Source: Cribrihabitans_A neustonicus
GTDB lineage: Bacteria; Pseudomonadota; Alphaproteobacteria; Rhodobacterales; Rhodobacteraceae
Length of the DNA stretch: 64,000 nt
Direction: 5' to 3'
Assembly: GCF_048820895.1 (NCBI RefSeq)
Contig: NZ_JBMERQ010000001.1
Span: 868,001 to 932,000, forward strand
Notes under the pieces: generated by a model
Databases searched by the model: none
What the model was told of the DNA's origin: nothing
Seen by the model: the letters and a program-made list of their open reading frames with translations, nothing else
Shown: positions 1 through 9,055 of the stretch, piece after piece
How the letters are laid out: each line of letters starts with the position of its first letter
Position numbering within the stretch: the first letter of the stretch is position 1
Program-made: the position numbers and the translations under genes

Positions 1-113
1 AGGGGAAAAGCGCGTTCCGGAACTACCCTTGCGGAAAGGGGCCACGCGCGCGGCACCGCGGGCGGCCCTCAATGCCCCTTGATTCAGGCGCAAACGCAGG
101 GCATCACCCGGCC

Positions 114-452
114 ATGCTGATTTACAAGATTTTCCGGGCGGACGAATGGGCCGCGCTGCAGGCCGCGGGCGAGACCCGGGGCGCGCCGATCGATGTAGCC
201 GACGGCTATGTGCATTTCTCCACCGCCGCGCAGGCAGCCGAGACCGCGGCGAAGCATTTCGCGGGCGCCGAGGGGCTGGTGCTCTTGGCCTGCGATGCGG
301 AGGCGATGGGCGACGATCTGCGATGGGAGGTCTCCCGCAATGATGCGCTGTTCCCGCATCTTTACCGCAAGCTGCGGATGACGGATGTGCTCTGGGCCAA
401 ACCGCTGCCGCTGGCGGATGGGCGCCATGTGTTCCCGGAGGATATGGCATGA
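114..452 (+). CDS. DUF952 family protein
   Basis: Small cytoplasmic protein of about 112 residues recognised as DUF952: it opens with LIYKIFRADEW and has the family hallmarks GYVHFST near residue 30 and a WEVSRNDALFPHLY block in the second half. No biochemical role is established. I start it at the ATG at 114 because the upstream in-frame ATG at 72 adds 14 residues that look unlike the family. It ends inside the next gene: its TGA overlaps the pyrD ATG (ATGA), so the two are probably translationally coupled. Family assignment is firm; function unknown. Confidence 0.85.
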   Translation: MLIYKIFRADEWAALQAAGETRGAPIDVADGYVHFSTAAQAAETAAKHFAGAEGLVLLACDAEAMGDDLRWEVSRNDALFPHLYRKLRMTDVLWAKPLPLADGRHVFPEDMA

Positions 453-1507
453 CCCTGTCCGAACGGCTGGCGCTGGCGGTAATGCACCGGATCGATCCGG
501 AGGCCGCGCATGGGCTATCGGTCAAGGCGCTGCGGATGGGGCTTGCGCCCGCCCCCGGGCCGGTGACCTCGGCGCGGCTGAAAACTTCGCTCGCGGGCAT
601 CGCCCTGCCCAACCCGGTGGGTCTGGCCGCAGGTTATGACAAAAACGCCGAGGCGCTCGCGCCGCTGTCGCGCGCCGGTTTCGGCTTCATCGAGGCCGGT
701 GCCGCCACCCCGCGGCCGCAGCCTGGCAACCCCAAGCCGCGGCTGTTCCGGCTGAGCGAGGACCGCGCCGCGATCAACCGCTTCGGCTTCAACAACGAGG
801 GAATGGAGGCAATCGGCGCGCGGCTGGCGCAGCGGCCCAAGGATGCCGTGATCGGGCTGAACCTCGGCGCCAACAAGGACAGCGAGGACCGCGCCGCGGA
901 TTTTGCCAGGGTGCTCGCGCATTGCGGCGCGCACCTGGATTTTGCCACCGTAAACGTCTCCTCCCCCAATACCGAGAAGCTGCGGGATTTGCAGGGCAAG
1001 GCGGCGCTGTCGGCGCTGCTGGACGGTGTACTGGAGGCGCGGGCGGGGCTGGCGCGCCGGGTGCCGGTGTTCCTGAAGATCGCGCCGGATCTGGATGCGG
1101 CCGGTATAGAGGATATCGCAGAGGTCGCTGTGGAGAGCGGCATTGACGCGGTGATTGCCACCAATACCACGCTGTCGCGCGAAGGGCTGAAGAGCGCGCA
1201 CAAGGGAGAGGCCGGCGGTCTGTCCGGTGCGCCGCTGTTCGAAAGATCCACCCGGGTTCTGGCGCGGCTGTCTGAGCTGCTGGACGGCCGGGTGCCTCTG
1301 GTGGGCGTCGGCGGCGTGGGATCGGCGGAACAGGCCTACGCCAAGATCTGTGCGGGCGCCTCGGCGGTGCAGCTTTATACCGCGCTGGTCTATGGCGGAC
1401 TGTCACTGGCATCGGAGATTGCCCGCGGGCTGGACGATCTCCTGGCCCGCGACGGCTTCAGCACTGTCGCGGAAGCGGTTGGCAGCAAACGGGGAGACTG
1501 GCTGTGA
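449..1507 (+). CDS. pyrD: dihydroorotate dehydrogenase (quinone), class 2
   Basis: Oxidises dihydroorotate to orotate in de novo pyrimidine synthesis, passing electrons to ubiquinone at the membrane. 352 residues, the usual class 2 length. Visible: the amphipathic N-terminal region typical of the membrane-associated class (about 1-45), GLAAGYDKNAEAL near 68-80, the NVSSPNT loop at 179-185 with the class 2 catalytic serine at about 182, and a C-terminal phosphate-binding GVGGV. It overlaps the upstream DUF952 gene by 4 nt and the downstream arsC-like gene by 4 nt (GTGA), so the three form one tight operon. Confidence 0.97.
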   Translation: MTLSERLALAVMHRIDPEAAHGLSVKALRMGLAPAPGPVTSARLKTSLAGIALPNPVGLAAGYDKNAEALAPLSRAGFGFIEAGAATPRPQPGNPKPRLFRLSEDRAAINRFGFNNEGMEAIGARLAQRPKDAVIGLNLGANKDSEDRAADFARVLAHCGAHLDFATVNVSSPNTEKLRDLQGKAALSALLDGVLEARAGLARRVPVFLKIAPDLDAAGIEDIAEVAVESGIDAVIATNTTLSREGLKSAHKGEAGGLSGAPLFERSTRVLARLSELLDGRVPLVGVGGVGSAEQAYAKICAGASAVQLYTALVYGGLSLASEIARGLDDLLARDGFSTVAEAVGSKRGDWL

Positions 1508-1845
1508 TCACCTATTGGCACAATCCGCGCTGCTCGAAATCCCGCGCAGGCCTTGCGCTGCTGCAGGAGCGCGGCGTGGAACACGAGGTGCGGCTCTACC
1601 TGCAGGATCCGCCCACTCTGGCGGAGCTGGAAGCCGTGCGTGAGGCGCTTGGCGCCGAGGCGATCGGGATGATGCGGACAGGCGAGAAGACGTTCAAGGA
1701 GCTGGGCCTTGCCAAGGACAGCCCGGAGGCGGAGCTGATGGCGGCGATGGCCGAGCATCCGGTCCTGATCGAGCGTCCGGTAGCGATCCGGGACGGCAAG
1801 GCGGTGATCGGCCGGCCCACCGAGGCGATCGAAGCGCTGATCTGA
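1504..1845 (+). CDS. arsC: arsenate reductase family protein (ArsC, glutaredoxin-coupled type)
   Basis: 113-residue thioredoxin-fold protein of the ArsC/Spx superfamily. The active-site Cys10 lies in HNPRCSKS; arginines in MMRTGE, LIERP and VIGRP sit where E. coli ArsC has Arg60, Arg94 and Arg107, which supports real arsenate reduction using glutathione and glutaredoxin. Starts with GTG at 1504, overlapping the pyrD stop (GTGA), with no arsenic resistance genes nearby. A housekeeping role is possible, since many such genes sit outside ars operons. Confidence 0.85.
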   Translation: MITYWHNPRCSKSRAGLALLQERGVEHEVRLYLQDPPTLAELEAVREALGAEAIGMMRTGEKTFKELGLAKDSPEAELMAAMAEHPVLIERPVAIRDGKAVIGRPTEAIEALI

Positions 1846-1861
1846 CCCCGAGCACCGCTTT

Positions 1862-1904
1862 GCGGCGCGGAAAACGGTCCGGACGTCACGTGATTTCCGT
1901 GGCC
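1862..1904. repeat. palindromic intergenic repeat, CGTGATTTC family, partial copy 1
   Basis: Between the convergent arsC and MATE genes. Starts GGCGCGG, has the core CACGTGATTTC, then ends GGCC. It aligns by eye with the copies at 30181-30251 and 42026-42094, but its left arm is too diverged for a full hairpin. It may act as a convergent-gene terminator. Confidence 0.5.
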
Positions 1905-3224
1905 TCAGGCGCCGACCGTGGCTTCCAGCCGCGGGTAGCGCAAGGCAAGCGTAACGCCGCGGGCGAGGTTCAGCACCATCAGCGCGGCCCAAAGACCGTG
2001 GTTGCCGAAGGCCGGCACCAGGATCAGCAGCGACACGACGTAGACCGCAACCGCTTGCAGCATCGCCACCCGCATGTCGCGGGTCCAGGTGGCACCGATG
2101 TAAATGCCGTCAAGCATGTAGCTGGCGACGCTCAAGGCGGGCGCCAGTACCGCCCAGATCAGGTGGACACGCCCCGCCTCCCGTACTTCGGGCGCGGTGG
2201 TCATGAGGTCGATCACCGCAGGACCCGCGATGGCAAAGCCAAGACCCAGCAGCAGCGCGCCGCCGGTGCTCCACTGCGCCGCCACCACCGCCGCGCGGCG
2301 CAGGGGCGCACGGGCGCGGGCGCCGACCGCGCCGCCGACCAGCGCTTCGGCCGCGAAGGCGAACCCGTCAAGCACGAAGGCGGTGAACTGCAGGAACTGC
2401 AGCAGGATCTGGTTCGCTGCGAGGTTCACGTCGCCGACACCGGAGCCGATGAACAGGAAGGCGGTGAAGGACCCGGTCAAGAGCACCGAGCGCACCATGA
2501 TGTCGCCATTGACCTGCATCATCCGCTTCAGCCGCGCGCCGTCGAACACCCGCGCCCAGTCGCGCCATTGGTCGCCCGCAAAGGCGTCGCGGCAGAGCCA
2601 GAGCCCCAGCACCAGGCCGCTCCATTCCGCGATCAGCGTGGCCAGCGCCACGCCCTCCACCCCCCAGCCGAGGCCGAGAACGAACCACAGGTCCAGAACG
2701 ATGTTGAGACCGTTCATCCAGACCTGCAGCACGAAGACCCCGCGGGTGCGCTCCACCGCGATCAGCCAGCCGGTGACGGCGTAAAGCGCGATGGTCGCGG
2801 GGGCGCCCCAGATGCGGATCTGGAGGTAGTCGCGGGCCAGCGCCTCCACCTCGGCGCTGGCAGGCGCCAGCAAGAAGGCCGCCCAGAACAGCGCGGCCTG
2901 GCCGAGGATGAAGAGGAGCCCCGCGGCCAAGGCCAGGAGCAGCCCGCGCATCAGCAGCGCGCCGGTCTCGGCGGTGTCGCCCGCGCCGCGGGCCTGGGCG
3001 GCAAGACCGGTGGTGCCCATACGCAGGAAGCCGAAAATCCAATAGACCGAGGCCAGGATCACCGCGCCGATGCCGACCGCGCCGATCGGGGCCGCGGCGC
3101 CCATCTGGCCGACCACGCCGGTGTCCACCGCGCCGAGGATCGGCACAGTGGCGTTGGAGAGCACAATGGGCACCGCGATTTTCAGCACCCGGCGGTGGGT
3201 GATCTCGGCCGTGAGCGCGGTCAT
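1905..3224 (-). CDS. MATE family efflux transporter (DinF-like)
   Basis: 439-residue inner-membrane protein with about 12 hydrophobic segments arranged as two six-helix halves, as in MATE (NorM/DinF) exporters that expel cationic compounds using H+ or Na+. The N-terminus HRRVLKIAVPIVLSNATVPI and the following GVVGQMG region are typical of the DinF branch. ATG start at 3224, only 6 nt after the stop of the thioesterase gene upstream, so it is probably co-transcribed with the two thioesterases. Substrate cannot be told from sequence. Confidence 0.92.
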   Translation of the reverse strand: MTALTAEITHRRVLKIAVPIVLSNATVPILGAVDTGVVGQMGAAAPIGAVGIGAVILASVYWIFGFLRMGTTGLAAQARGAGDTAETGALLMRGLLLALAAGLLFILGQAALFWAAFLLAPASAEVEALARDYLQIRIWGAPATIALYAVTGWLIAVERTRGVFVLQVWMNGLNIVLDLWFVLGLGWGVEGVALATLIAEWSGLVLGLWLCRDAFAGDQWRDWARVFDGARLKRMMQVNGDIMVRSVLLTGSFTAFLFIGSGVGDVNLAANQILLQFLQFTAFVLDGFAFAAEALVGGAVGARARAPLRRAAVVAAQWSTGGALLLGLGFAIAGPAVIDLMTTAPEVREAGRVHLIWAVLAPALSVASYMLDGIYIGATWTRDMRVAMLQAVAVYVVSLLILVPAFGNHGLWAALMVLNLARGVTLALRYPRLEATVGA

Positions 3225-3230
3225 CGCGGG

Positions 3231-3760
<530 letters not shown>

Positions 3761-3764
<4 letters not shown>

Positions 3765-4183
3765 AACTTTTTCTCCACGGTGAAGGCGCCCGCGGCGGTG
3801 GCGACGGGGCGGCCGGTGTCCTCGTCCGTGGCCACCGCGCGCACGAAGGCGACGGAGCGGGTGATGTGGTGGCAGGTGGCGCGGGTGGTGATGGTCTGAC
3901 CGGGCGTGGCCGGGCGCATGTAGTCGATGCGCAGGTCGATGGTGGCGGTGCCGCCGGGCGCGGACGGATGGCTCATCACCGCGGCACCGCAGCAAGTGTC
4001 CATCAGCGCCGAGACCGCGCCGCCGTGAATCACCCCGGTTTCCGGATCGCCGACCAGCTTCTCGTCGTAGGCCATGGTGATCTCAGCGGTGCCGTCGCCA
4101 ATCTCGGTCAGCTTCATGCCGAGCTGGCGCGCATGCGGAATCGCTTCGATGAACTGGCGCGCCAGGTTGGTCTTGTCGGCCAT
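3761..4183 (-). CDS. PaaI family hotdog thioesterase
   Basis: 140-residue single-domain hotdog thioesterase. GVIHGGAVSALMDTCCGAAVM is the diagnostic HGG helix region; TIDLRIDYMRPATPGQTI is the conserved strand pair. Start at ATG 4183, preceded by AAGGGAC, not at the longer upstream codon. Its stop overlaps the TTG start of the second thioesterase, and the MATE gene follows, so the trio is likely one operon. Probable acyl-CoA hydrolase; divergent from a LiuR-like MerR regulator, which suggests (inference) a link to acyl-CoA metabolism. Confidence 0.9.
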
Positions 4184-4310
4184 GCGGGCTGTCCCTTGTG
4201 GTTGTTCGCGGTGATCTTGGCCTTCCCCCGCCGAAAGCGCAAGGCCGCTGCGGCGCGGCGCTTGCACTGGCCCGGCCATAGCCTTAGGTTGCCGGCAAGG
4301 GAGACGACGG

Positions 4311-4679
4311 ATGTCCGACAACAGATTGTCATTCAAGGAAATGTGCGCCGAGTTCGAGGTGACGCCACGGACCTTGCGCTATTACGAATACATTGAGCTT
4401 CTGCAGCCCGACCGCGAGGGGCGCGCGCGCTTCTACGGCCCGCGCGAGCGGGCGCGGATGAAGCTTATCATGCGCGGCCGCAAGTTCGGCTTCCAGCTGG
4501 AAGAGATCCGGCAGTGGCTGCTGATCTACGAGAACGAGGGCAACCAGGCGCAGATGAAGGCGTTTCTGGAGATGGCCAACCGGCAGATGGTCGAGCTGCA
4601 GAAGCAGCGCGAGCAGATTGACGAGGCGATGGAGGAGCTGGGCCAGCTGCGCGCGACTACCGAGGGGCTCTTAAAGTAA
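4311..4679 (+). CDS. MerR family transcriptional regulator, LiuR-like
   Basis: 122 residues: N-terminal winged helix-turn-helix (MCAEFEVTPRTLRYYEYIELLQP, residues about 11-33), a second helix pair (RARMKLIMRGRKFGFQLEEIRQWL) and a short C-terminal coiled-coil (about 85-115) for dimerisation. There is no Cys-rich metal loop, so it is not a metal sensor. The RxRxKLIxRGRxxGF block is the signature I associate with LiuR-type regulators of branched-chain and fatty acid catabolism. Start ATG after GGGAGACGACGG. Followed by a strong terminator, so it is monocistronic. Confidence 0.9.
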   Translation: MSDNRLSFKEMCAEFEVTPRTLRYYEYIELLQPDREGRARFYGPRERARMKLIMRGRKFGFQLEEIRQWLLIYENEGNQAQMKAFLEMANRQMVELQKQREQIDEAMEELGQLRATTEGLLK

Positions 4680-4710
4680 CCGGCCTCGCGACTGCATGGG
4701 CTATAGATGC

Positions 4711-4740
4711 GCCCCGTCTCCGAGTGAGGCGGGGCTTTTT
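4711..4740 (+). terminator. Rho-independent terminator of the first MerR gene
   Basis: Ten-pair stem GCCCCGTCTC/GAGGCGGGGC (one G-T pair) with a CGAGT loop followed directly by TTTTT, 31 nt after the stop codon. Confidence 0.88.
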
Positions 4741-4800
4741 GCATCCGGGAGCCCGCTAGACGCGCAGGGATGGCCCGGCGGCCGCTTGACGCGAAGCCGT

Positions 4801-4854
4801 GCATTGACGGCGCGCGGTGGCGATGCGCGGCGGCCTTGCGGCCTTGTCCCGCGC
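4801..4854 (-). repeat. dispersed intergenic element R1, internally deleted copy
   Basis: Read on the minus strand: GCGCGGGACAAGGCCGCAAG, then GCCGCCGCGCATCGCC, then CCGCGCGCCGTCAATGC. The first part matches the left end and the last part the right end of the 165-bp elements at 13452 and 48231, so the middle appears lost. The flanking bases 4741-4800 and 4855-4990 hold nothing else I recognise. Confidence 0.6.
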
Positions 4855-4994
4855 TGGCCATGCCCCCTCCGCCGCCCATAGATTCGGATTGCATCCTTGC
4901 CAGCCCCGGCACCCCTCTGGCGGCTTGAACCGGCACCGGCGCAAACCAACGCCGCGTCACCTGTTTGTGCGCAATGCGCGCGGCGGAAATGACG

Positions 4995-5019
4995 TGACGT
5001 ACCGCTTACGTAAACGTCA
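4995..5019. promoter_or_regulatory. candidate LiuR-type MerR operator
   Basis: TGACGT and ACGTCA form an inverted repeat 13 bp apart, enclosing the perfect palindrome TTACGTAA (5006-5013) in CTTACGTAAACGTCAAG. It lies about 70 bp before the second MerR gene. From memory, LiuR regulators bind TTACGTAAACG-type sites and control their own genes; assignment is inference. Confidence 0.55.
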
Positions 5020-5088
5020 AGCCGACTTGAAAACGCGGCCGGTTGGGGCCAGCCTAAGACCCGCACCAAGCCGTTAAGAGTGATGACG

Positions 5089-5490
5089 ATGACCGAGGAA
5101 ACCATGACCATCCGGGAGATGTGCGAGGCTTTTGACGTGACCCCGCGCACCCTCCGGTTCTACGAGGCAAAGGAGCTTCTGTTCCCGATCCGCGAAGGCC
5201 AGAAGCGGATCTTCACCAAGCGCGACCGCGCCCGCCTGAAGCTGATCCTGCGCGGCAAGCGCTTCGGCTTCAGCCTGGAGGAGATCCGCCAGCTTCTCGA
5301 TCTCTACCACATGGGCGACCAGCAGCTGACCCAGCTGACCCGCACATACGAGATCGCGCAGGACCGTCTTGCCGACATGGAACGCCAGCGCGAGGAGCTG
5401 ACGGAAGCCATCGAGGATCTGAAAGACCAGCTGCGCTGGGGCGAACAGGTGATTGCCTCGATGCGGGTGGAAAAACAGGCGGCGGAGTAG
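5089..5490 (+). CDS. MerR family transcriptional regulator, LiuR-like
   Basis: About 133 residues, paralogous to the regulator at 4311 (CEAFDVTPRTLRFYEAKELL against CAEFEVTPRTLRYYEYIELL). HTH near 12-35, the RDRARLKLILRGKRFGFSLEEIRQLLDLY block near 50-75, then a coiled-coil to residue about 125. No metal-binding cysteines. I prefer the ATG at 5089 because AAGAG lies 8 nt upstream; GTG 5080 and ATG 5083 are alternatives. It sits immediately before the beta-oxidation genes behind a TTACGTAA operator, so it probably represses them and itself, sensing an acyl-CoA (inference). Confidence 0.9.
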   Translation: MTEETMTIREMCEAFDVTPRTLRFYEAKELLFPIREGQKRIFTKRDRARLKLILRGKRFGFSLEEIRQLLDLYHMGDQQLTQLTRTYEIAQDRLADMERQREELTEAIEDLKDQLRWGEQVIASMRVEKQAAE

Positions 5491-5700
5491 CCCGCGGGGC
5501 GGCCGGGCCCGATGCGGCCTGGTCCTGCCCGCCCGCCTCCGGCCCTTCGAATATCCCCTGGCCGGCACTCTATCGGGCGCCGGACCGGGACACAGACCCT
5601 GCCCTGCGCCGGACCCTTCGGCGTGCGCGGCACATAAAGACACGAAACGCGCCAGCTTCTCCGGCGCCAATATGAACCAACAGAGCTAACGAGGACTGCG

Positions 5701-7482
5701 ATGCCCGCATATACAGCCCCCACCAAAGACACCCAATTCGTGCTGCACGACGTGCTGAACGTCTCCGCCTCCGGCATTCCCGGCTATGACGAGCTGGACG
5801 CCGAGTTCACCGGCGCGGTGCTGGAAGAGGCCGGCAAGATCGCAAGCGAGGTGCTGCACCCGCTGAACGTGGTGGGCGACACCGAGGGCTGCCGCCTGGA
5901 AAACGGCGTCGTCTACACGCCGAAAGGCTTCAAGGAAGCCTTCGAGCAGGTCAAAGAGGGCGGCTGGCCCGGGCTCGACATGCCGGAGGAATTCGGCGGC
6001 CAGAACATGCCCTACGTGATGGGCACCGCGGTGGGCGAGATGTTCTCTGCCGCGAACCAGGCCTTCACCATGTACCAGGGCCTGACCCATGGCGCCGCCT
6101 CGGCGATCCTCGCGCATGGCACCGATGAGCAGAAGAACACCTACCTGCCCAAGATGGTCTCCTGCGAGTGGACCGGCACCATGAACCTGACCGAGCCGCA
6201 CTGCGGCACCGATCTGGGCCTGATGCGCACCAAGGCGGAACCGCAGGACGACGGCAGCTACAAGATCACCGGCCAGAAGATCTTCATCTCCTCCGGCGAG
6301 CATGACATGGCGGATAACATCATCCACCTGGTGCTGGCCAAGATCCCCGGCGGCCCGGAAGGCATCAAGGGCGTGTCGCTGTTTATAGTGCCGAAGTTCC
6401 TGGTGAAGGAAGACGGCGCGCTTGGCGCGCGCAACGGTGTCTCGGTCGGCAAGATCGAAGAGAAAATGGGCATCCACGGCAACTCCACCTGCGTGATGGA
6501 TTACGACGGCGCCACCGGCTGGCTGCTCGGCACCGAGCACAAGGGCATGCGCGCGATGTTCACCATGATGAACGAGGCCCGTCTGGGCGTCGGCATGCAG
6601 GGCCTCGCACAGGCCGCGGCGGCTTATGAGAACGCGGTTGCCTACGCCAAGGACCGGCTGCAGGGCCGCGACGTGACCGGCGCGAAGAACCCCGAAGGCC
6701 CGGCCGATCCGCTGATCGTGCACCCGGACATCCGCCGCTCGCTGATGGACCAGAAGAGCTTTGTCGAGGGCGCGCGCGCCTTCATCCTCTGGGGTGCGAC
6801 GATGATCGACAAGGCGCACCGCGCCGAGGACAAGGACGCCGACGGGCTGATCTCGCTGCTGACGCCGGTGATCAAGGGCTTCCTTACCGACCAGGGCTAC
6901 GACATGACCGTGCAGGCGCAGCAGGTCTACGGCGGCCACGGCTACATCGAGGAATGGGGCATGTCGCAGTACACCCGCGACGCCCGCATCGCGATGATCT
7001 ACGAAGGCGCCAACGGCGTGCAGGCGCTTGACCTGGTGGGCCGCAAGCTTGGCCAGGACGGCGGCAAGCACGTGATGGCCTTCTTTGAGCTGGTCAAGAG
7101 CTTCTGCAAGGACAACGCGGATGTGTCAGAGACTTACGCCAAGGACTTCATCGAGCCGCTGAAGGCGGCCTCGAAGGATCTGCAGGCGGCGGGCATGTTC
7201 TTCATGCAGAATGGCATGAAGAACCCGAACCACGCGCTGTCGGGCTCCTACGACTTCATGCACCTGTTCGGCCATGTCTGCCTTGGCCTGATGTGGGCGC
7301 AGATGGCGAAGGCGGCGCAGGGCAAACTTGACGCGGGGTCCTCTGACGCGGCGTTCTATGAGACAAAGCTGGCGACCGGCCGCTACTACATGGCACGGCG
7401 GCTGCCCGCGACCAAGCTGCACCTCGCCCGCATCGAGAGCGGCGCGGACACGGTGATGGCGCTGGACGCGGACCGCTTCTGA
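5701..7482 (+). CDS. acyl-CoA dehydrogenase, DmdC/AcdB type (with C-terminal extra domain)
   Basis: 593-residue FAD-dependent acyl-CoA dehydrogenase with the N-terminal extension (DTQFVLHDVLNV) and C-terminal four-helix domain of the long AcdB/DmdC subfamily. The catalytic base is Glu435 in MIYEGANGVQAL, the same residue number I recall for DmdC of roseobacters, which oxidises 3-methylmercaptopropionyl-CoA. FAD-contacting MNLTEPHCGTDLG lies near 161-173. The neighbours are ordinary beta-oxidation genes, so medium- or long-chain acyl-CoA is at least as likely a substrate as methylmercaptopropionyl-CoA. ATG preceded by CGAGGACTGCG. Confidence 0.93.
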   Translation: MPAYTAPTKDTQFVLHDVLNVSASGIPGYDELDAEFTGAVLEEAGKIASEVLHPLNVVGDTEGCRLENGVVYTPKGFKEAFEQVKEGGWPGLDMPEEFGGQNMPYVMGTAVGEMFSAANQAFTMYQGLTHGAASAILAHGTDEQKNTYLPKMVSCEWTGTMNLTEPHCGTDLGLMRTKAEPQDDGSYKITGQKIFISSGEHDMADNIIHLVLAKIPGGPEGIKGVSLFIVPKFLVKEDGALGARNGVSVGKIEEKMGIHGNSTCVMDYDGATGWLLGTEHKGMRAMFTMMNEARLGVGMQGLAQAAAAYENAVAYAKDRLQGRDVTGAKNPEGPADPLIVHPDIRRSLMDQKSFVEGARAFILWGATMIDKAHRAEDKDADGLISLLTPVIKGFLTDQGYDMTVQAQQVYGGHGYIEEWGMSQYTRDARIAMIYEGANGVQALDLVGRKLGQDGGKHVMAFFELVKSFCKDNADVSETYAKDFIEPLKAASKDLQAAGMFFMQNGMKNPNHALSGSYDFMHLFGHVCLGLMWAQMAKAAQGKLDAGSSDAAFYETKLATGRYYMARRLPATKLHLARIESGADTVMALDADRF

Positions 7483-7553
7483 GCCTTGCGGGCGTCCCCC
7501 ACGCGGGGGCGCCCCGCCCTGCCCCGGCCGGCGCCTGTGTGAGGAGAGGATCC

Positions 7554-7766
7554 ATGCCGAAACGCTTCCGCCTGACCCGCCGCCTGCCGGTCGCAATGAC
7601 CGAAGACGGCTACCGCAGGCTCAAACGCTTCGCCACCGAGGCCGGGCTCGACGAGGGCGAGGCGCTGTCATTCCTGTTCGAGCATTTCGACAGCGTGACG
7701 GACCACGAAAACCTGAGCCACCGGCTGCGCCAGTTCAATGCCGAACTGGAAGCGCGCAAGCGCTGA
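7554..7766 (+). CDS. small conserved hypothetical protein
   Basis: 70 residues, basic N-terminus (MPKRFRLTRRLPVAMTEDGYRRLKRF) followed by two predicted helices, the second acidic. The pattern of a basic strand then an RRLKRFATEAGL helix is loosely like a ribbon-helix-helix DNA-binding protein, but I cannot confirm a family. ATG 7554 has AGGAGAGGA just upstream; a GTG at 7539 would overlap that site. It lies between two acyl-CoA dehydrogenase genes on the same strand, so it is probably expressed with them. Confidence 0.7.
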   Translation: MPKRFRLTRRLPVAMTEDGYRRLKRFATEAGLDEGEALSFLFEHFDSVTDHENLSHRLRQFNAELEARKR

Positions 7767-7833
7767 CGCCGAGCGGCTGGCCACAGAACGACAAGGGCGC
7801 GCGCAAGCCGCGCCGGCAAGGGGGAGACTACAG

Positions 7834-8985
7834 ATGAGCAGCGACCAAGCGTCGAAATGGATGACGGAAGAGCACCGGATGCTCGCCGGTATGACCGCTC
7901 AGTTCATCACCAACGAATGGGCACCGAAGTTCGAGACCTGGCGCAAGCAGGGCATGATGGACCGCGAGACCTGGAGCCAAGCCGGTGAGCTGGGCCTTTT
8001 GTGCCCTTCAGTGCCCGAGCAATATGGCGGTGCGGGCGGCGACTTCGGCCATGAGGCGGTGATCCTGATGGAGGGCAGCCGCGCCAACCTCGCGAGTTGG
8101 GGCCATGGCATCCACTCGGGCATCGTTGCGCATTACATCCTCGCCTATGGCACCGAGGAGCAAAAAGCGCGCTGGCTGCCGAAGATGGTGACGGGCGAGC
8201 TGGTCGGCGCGCTGGCAATGACCGAGCCCTCGACCGGCTCCGACGTGCAGGCGATCAAGACCAAAGCGGTGAAGGATGGCAACGCCTACAGGCTTTCGGG
8301 CCAGAAGACCTTCATCACCAACGGCCAGCATGCCAACCTGATCCTGGTCGCAGCCAAGACCGATCCGTCTGCAGGCGCCAAGGGCGTGTCGCTGGTGGCG
8401 GTGGAAACCGACGGCGCCGAGGGCTTCAGCCGCGGCCGCAATCTCGACAAGATCGGCTGCCACGCGGCGGACACTTCGGAGCTGTTTTTCGACAACGTGG
8501 AAGTGGCGCCGGAAAACATCCTCGGCGGCGCCGACGGCCAGGGCTTCTACCAGATGATGCAGCAGCTGCCGCAGGAACGCCTGATCATCGCCTGCGGCGC
8601 GGTCGGCGCGATGGAGGGCGCAGTGGAGCGCACCATCGCCTACTGCAAGGAGCGCGAAGCCTTCGGCGGGCCGATCCTGCAGTTCCAGAACACCCGCTTC
8701 AAGCTGGCGGAATGCCTGACCAAAACCAAGGTCGCGCGCGCTTTCCTCGACGAATGCATTGCCGAACACCTGGAGGGCCGCTTGAGCGTCGAGAAGGCGG
8801 CGATGGCGAAATACTGGATCACCGACACCCAGGGCGAAGTGCTGGACGAATGCCTGCAGCTGCATGGCGGCTACGGCTACATGCAGGAATACGCGGTGGG
8901 CGAGATGTGGGCCGACGCGCGCGTGCAGCGGATCTACGGCGGCACCAACGAGATCATGAAGGAGCTGATTGCGCGATCGCTGTAG
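7834..8985 (+). CDS. acyl-CoA dehydrogenase, long-chain (LCAD) type
   Basis: 383 residues. FAD site MTEPSTGSDVQAIKT (about 129-143) and C-terminal RIYGGTNEIMKELIARSL, which nearly copies the end of mammalian long-chain acyl-CoA dehydrogenase (YGGTNEIMKELIARE). The usual YEGT glutamate is glycine here; in the LCAD/isovaleryl branch the base lies on another helix, and the glutamate in VERTIAYCKE is its likely equivalent. Start ATG 7834 after GGGGGAGAC. It should carry out the first oxidation of beta-oxidation, alongside the DmdC-type enzyme upstream. Confidence 0.93.
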   Translation: MSSDQASKWMTEEHRMLAGMTAQFITNEWAPKFETWRKQGMMDRETWSQAGELGLLCPSVPEQYGGAGGDFGHEAVILMEGSRANLASWGHGIHSGIVAHYILAYGTEEQKARWLPKMVTGELVGALAMTEPSTGSDVQAIKTKAVKDGNAYRLSGQKTFITNGQHANLILVAAKTDPSAGAKGVSLVAVETDGAEGFSRGRNLDKIGCHAADTSELFFDNVEVAPENILGGADGQGFYQMMQQLPQERLIIACGAVGAMEGAVERTIAYCKEREAFGGPILQFQNTRFKLAECLTKTKVARAFLDECIAEHLEGRLSVEKAAMAKYWITDTQGEVLDECLQLHGGYGYMQEYAVGEMWADARVQRIYGGTNEIMKELIARSL

Positions 8986-9055
8986 GTGCAGGAGCCGCGG
9001 CGGCACCGAGGGAGGCTGATGATGGAGTTTGAGTATTTGGGGAAAGATGAAGCAA

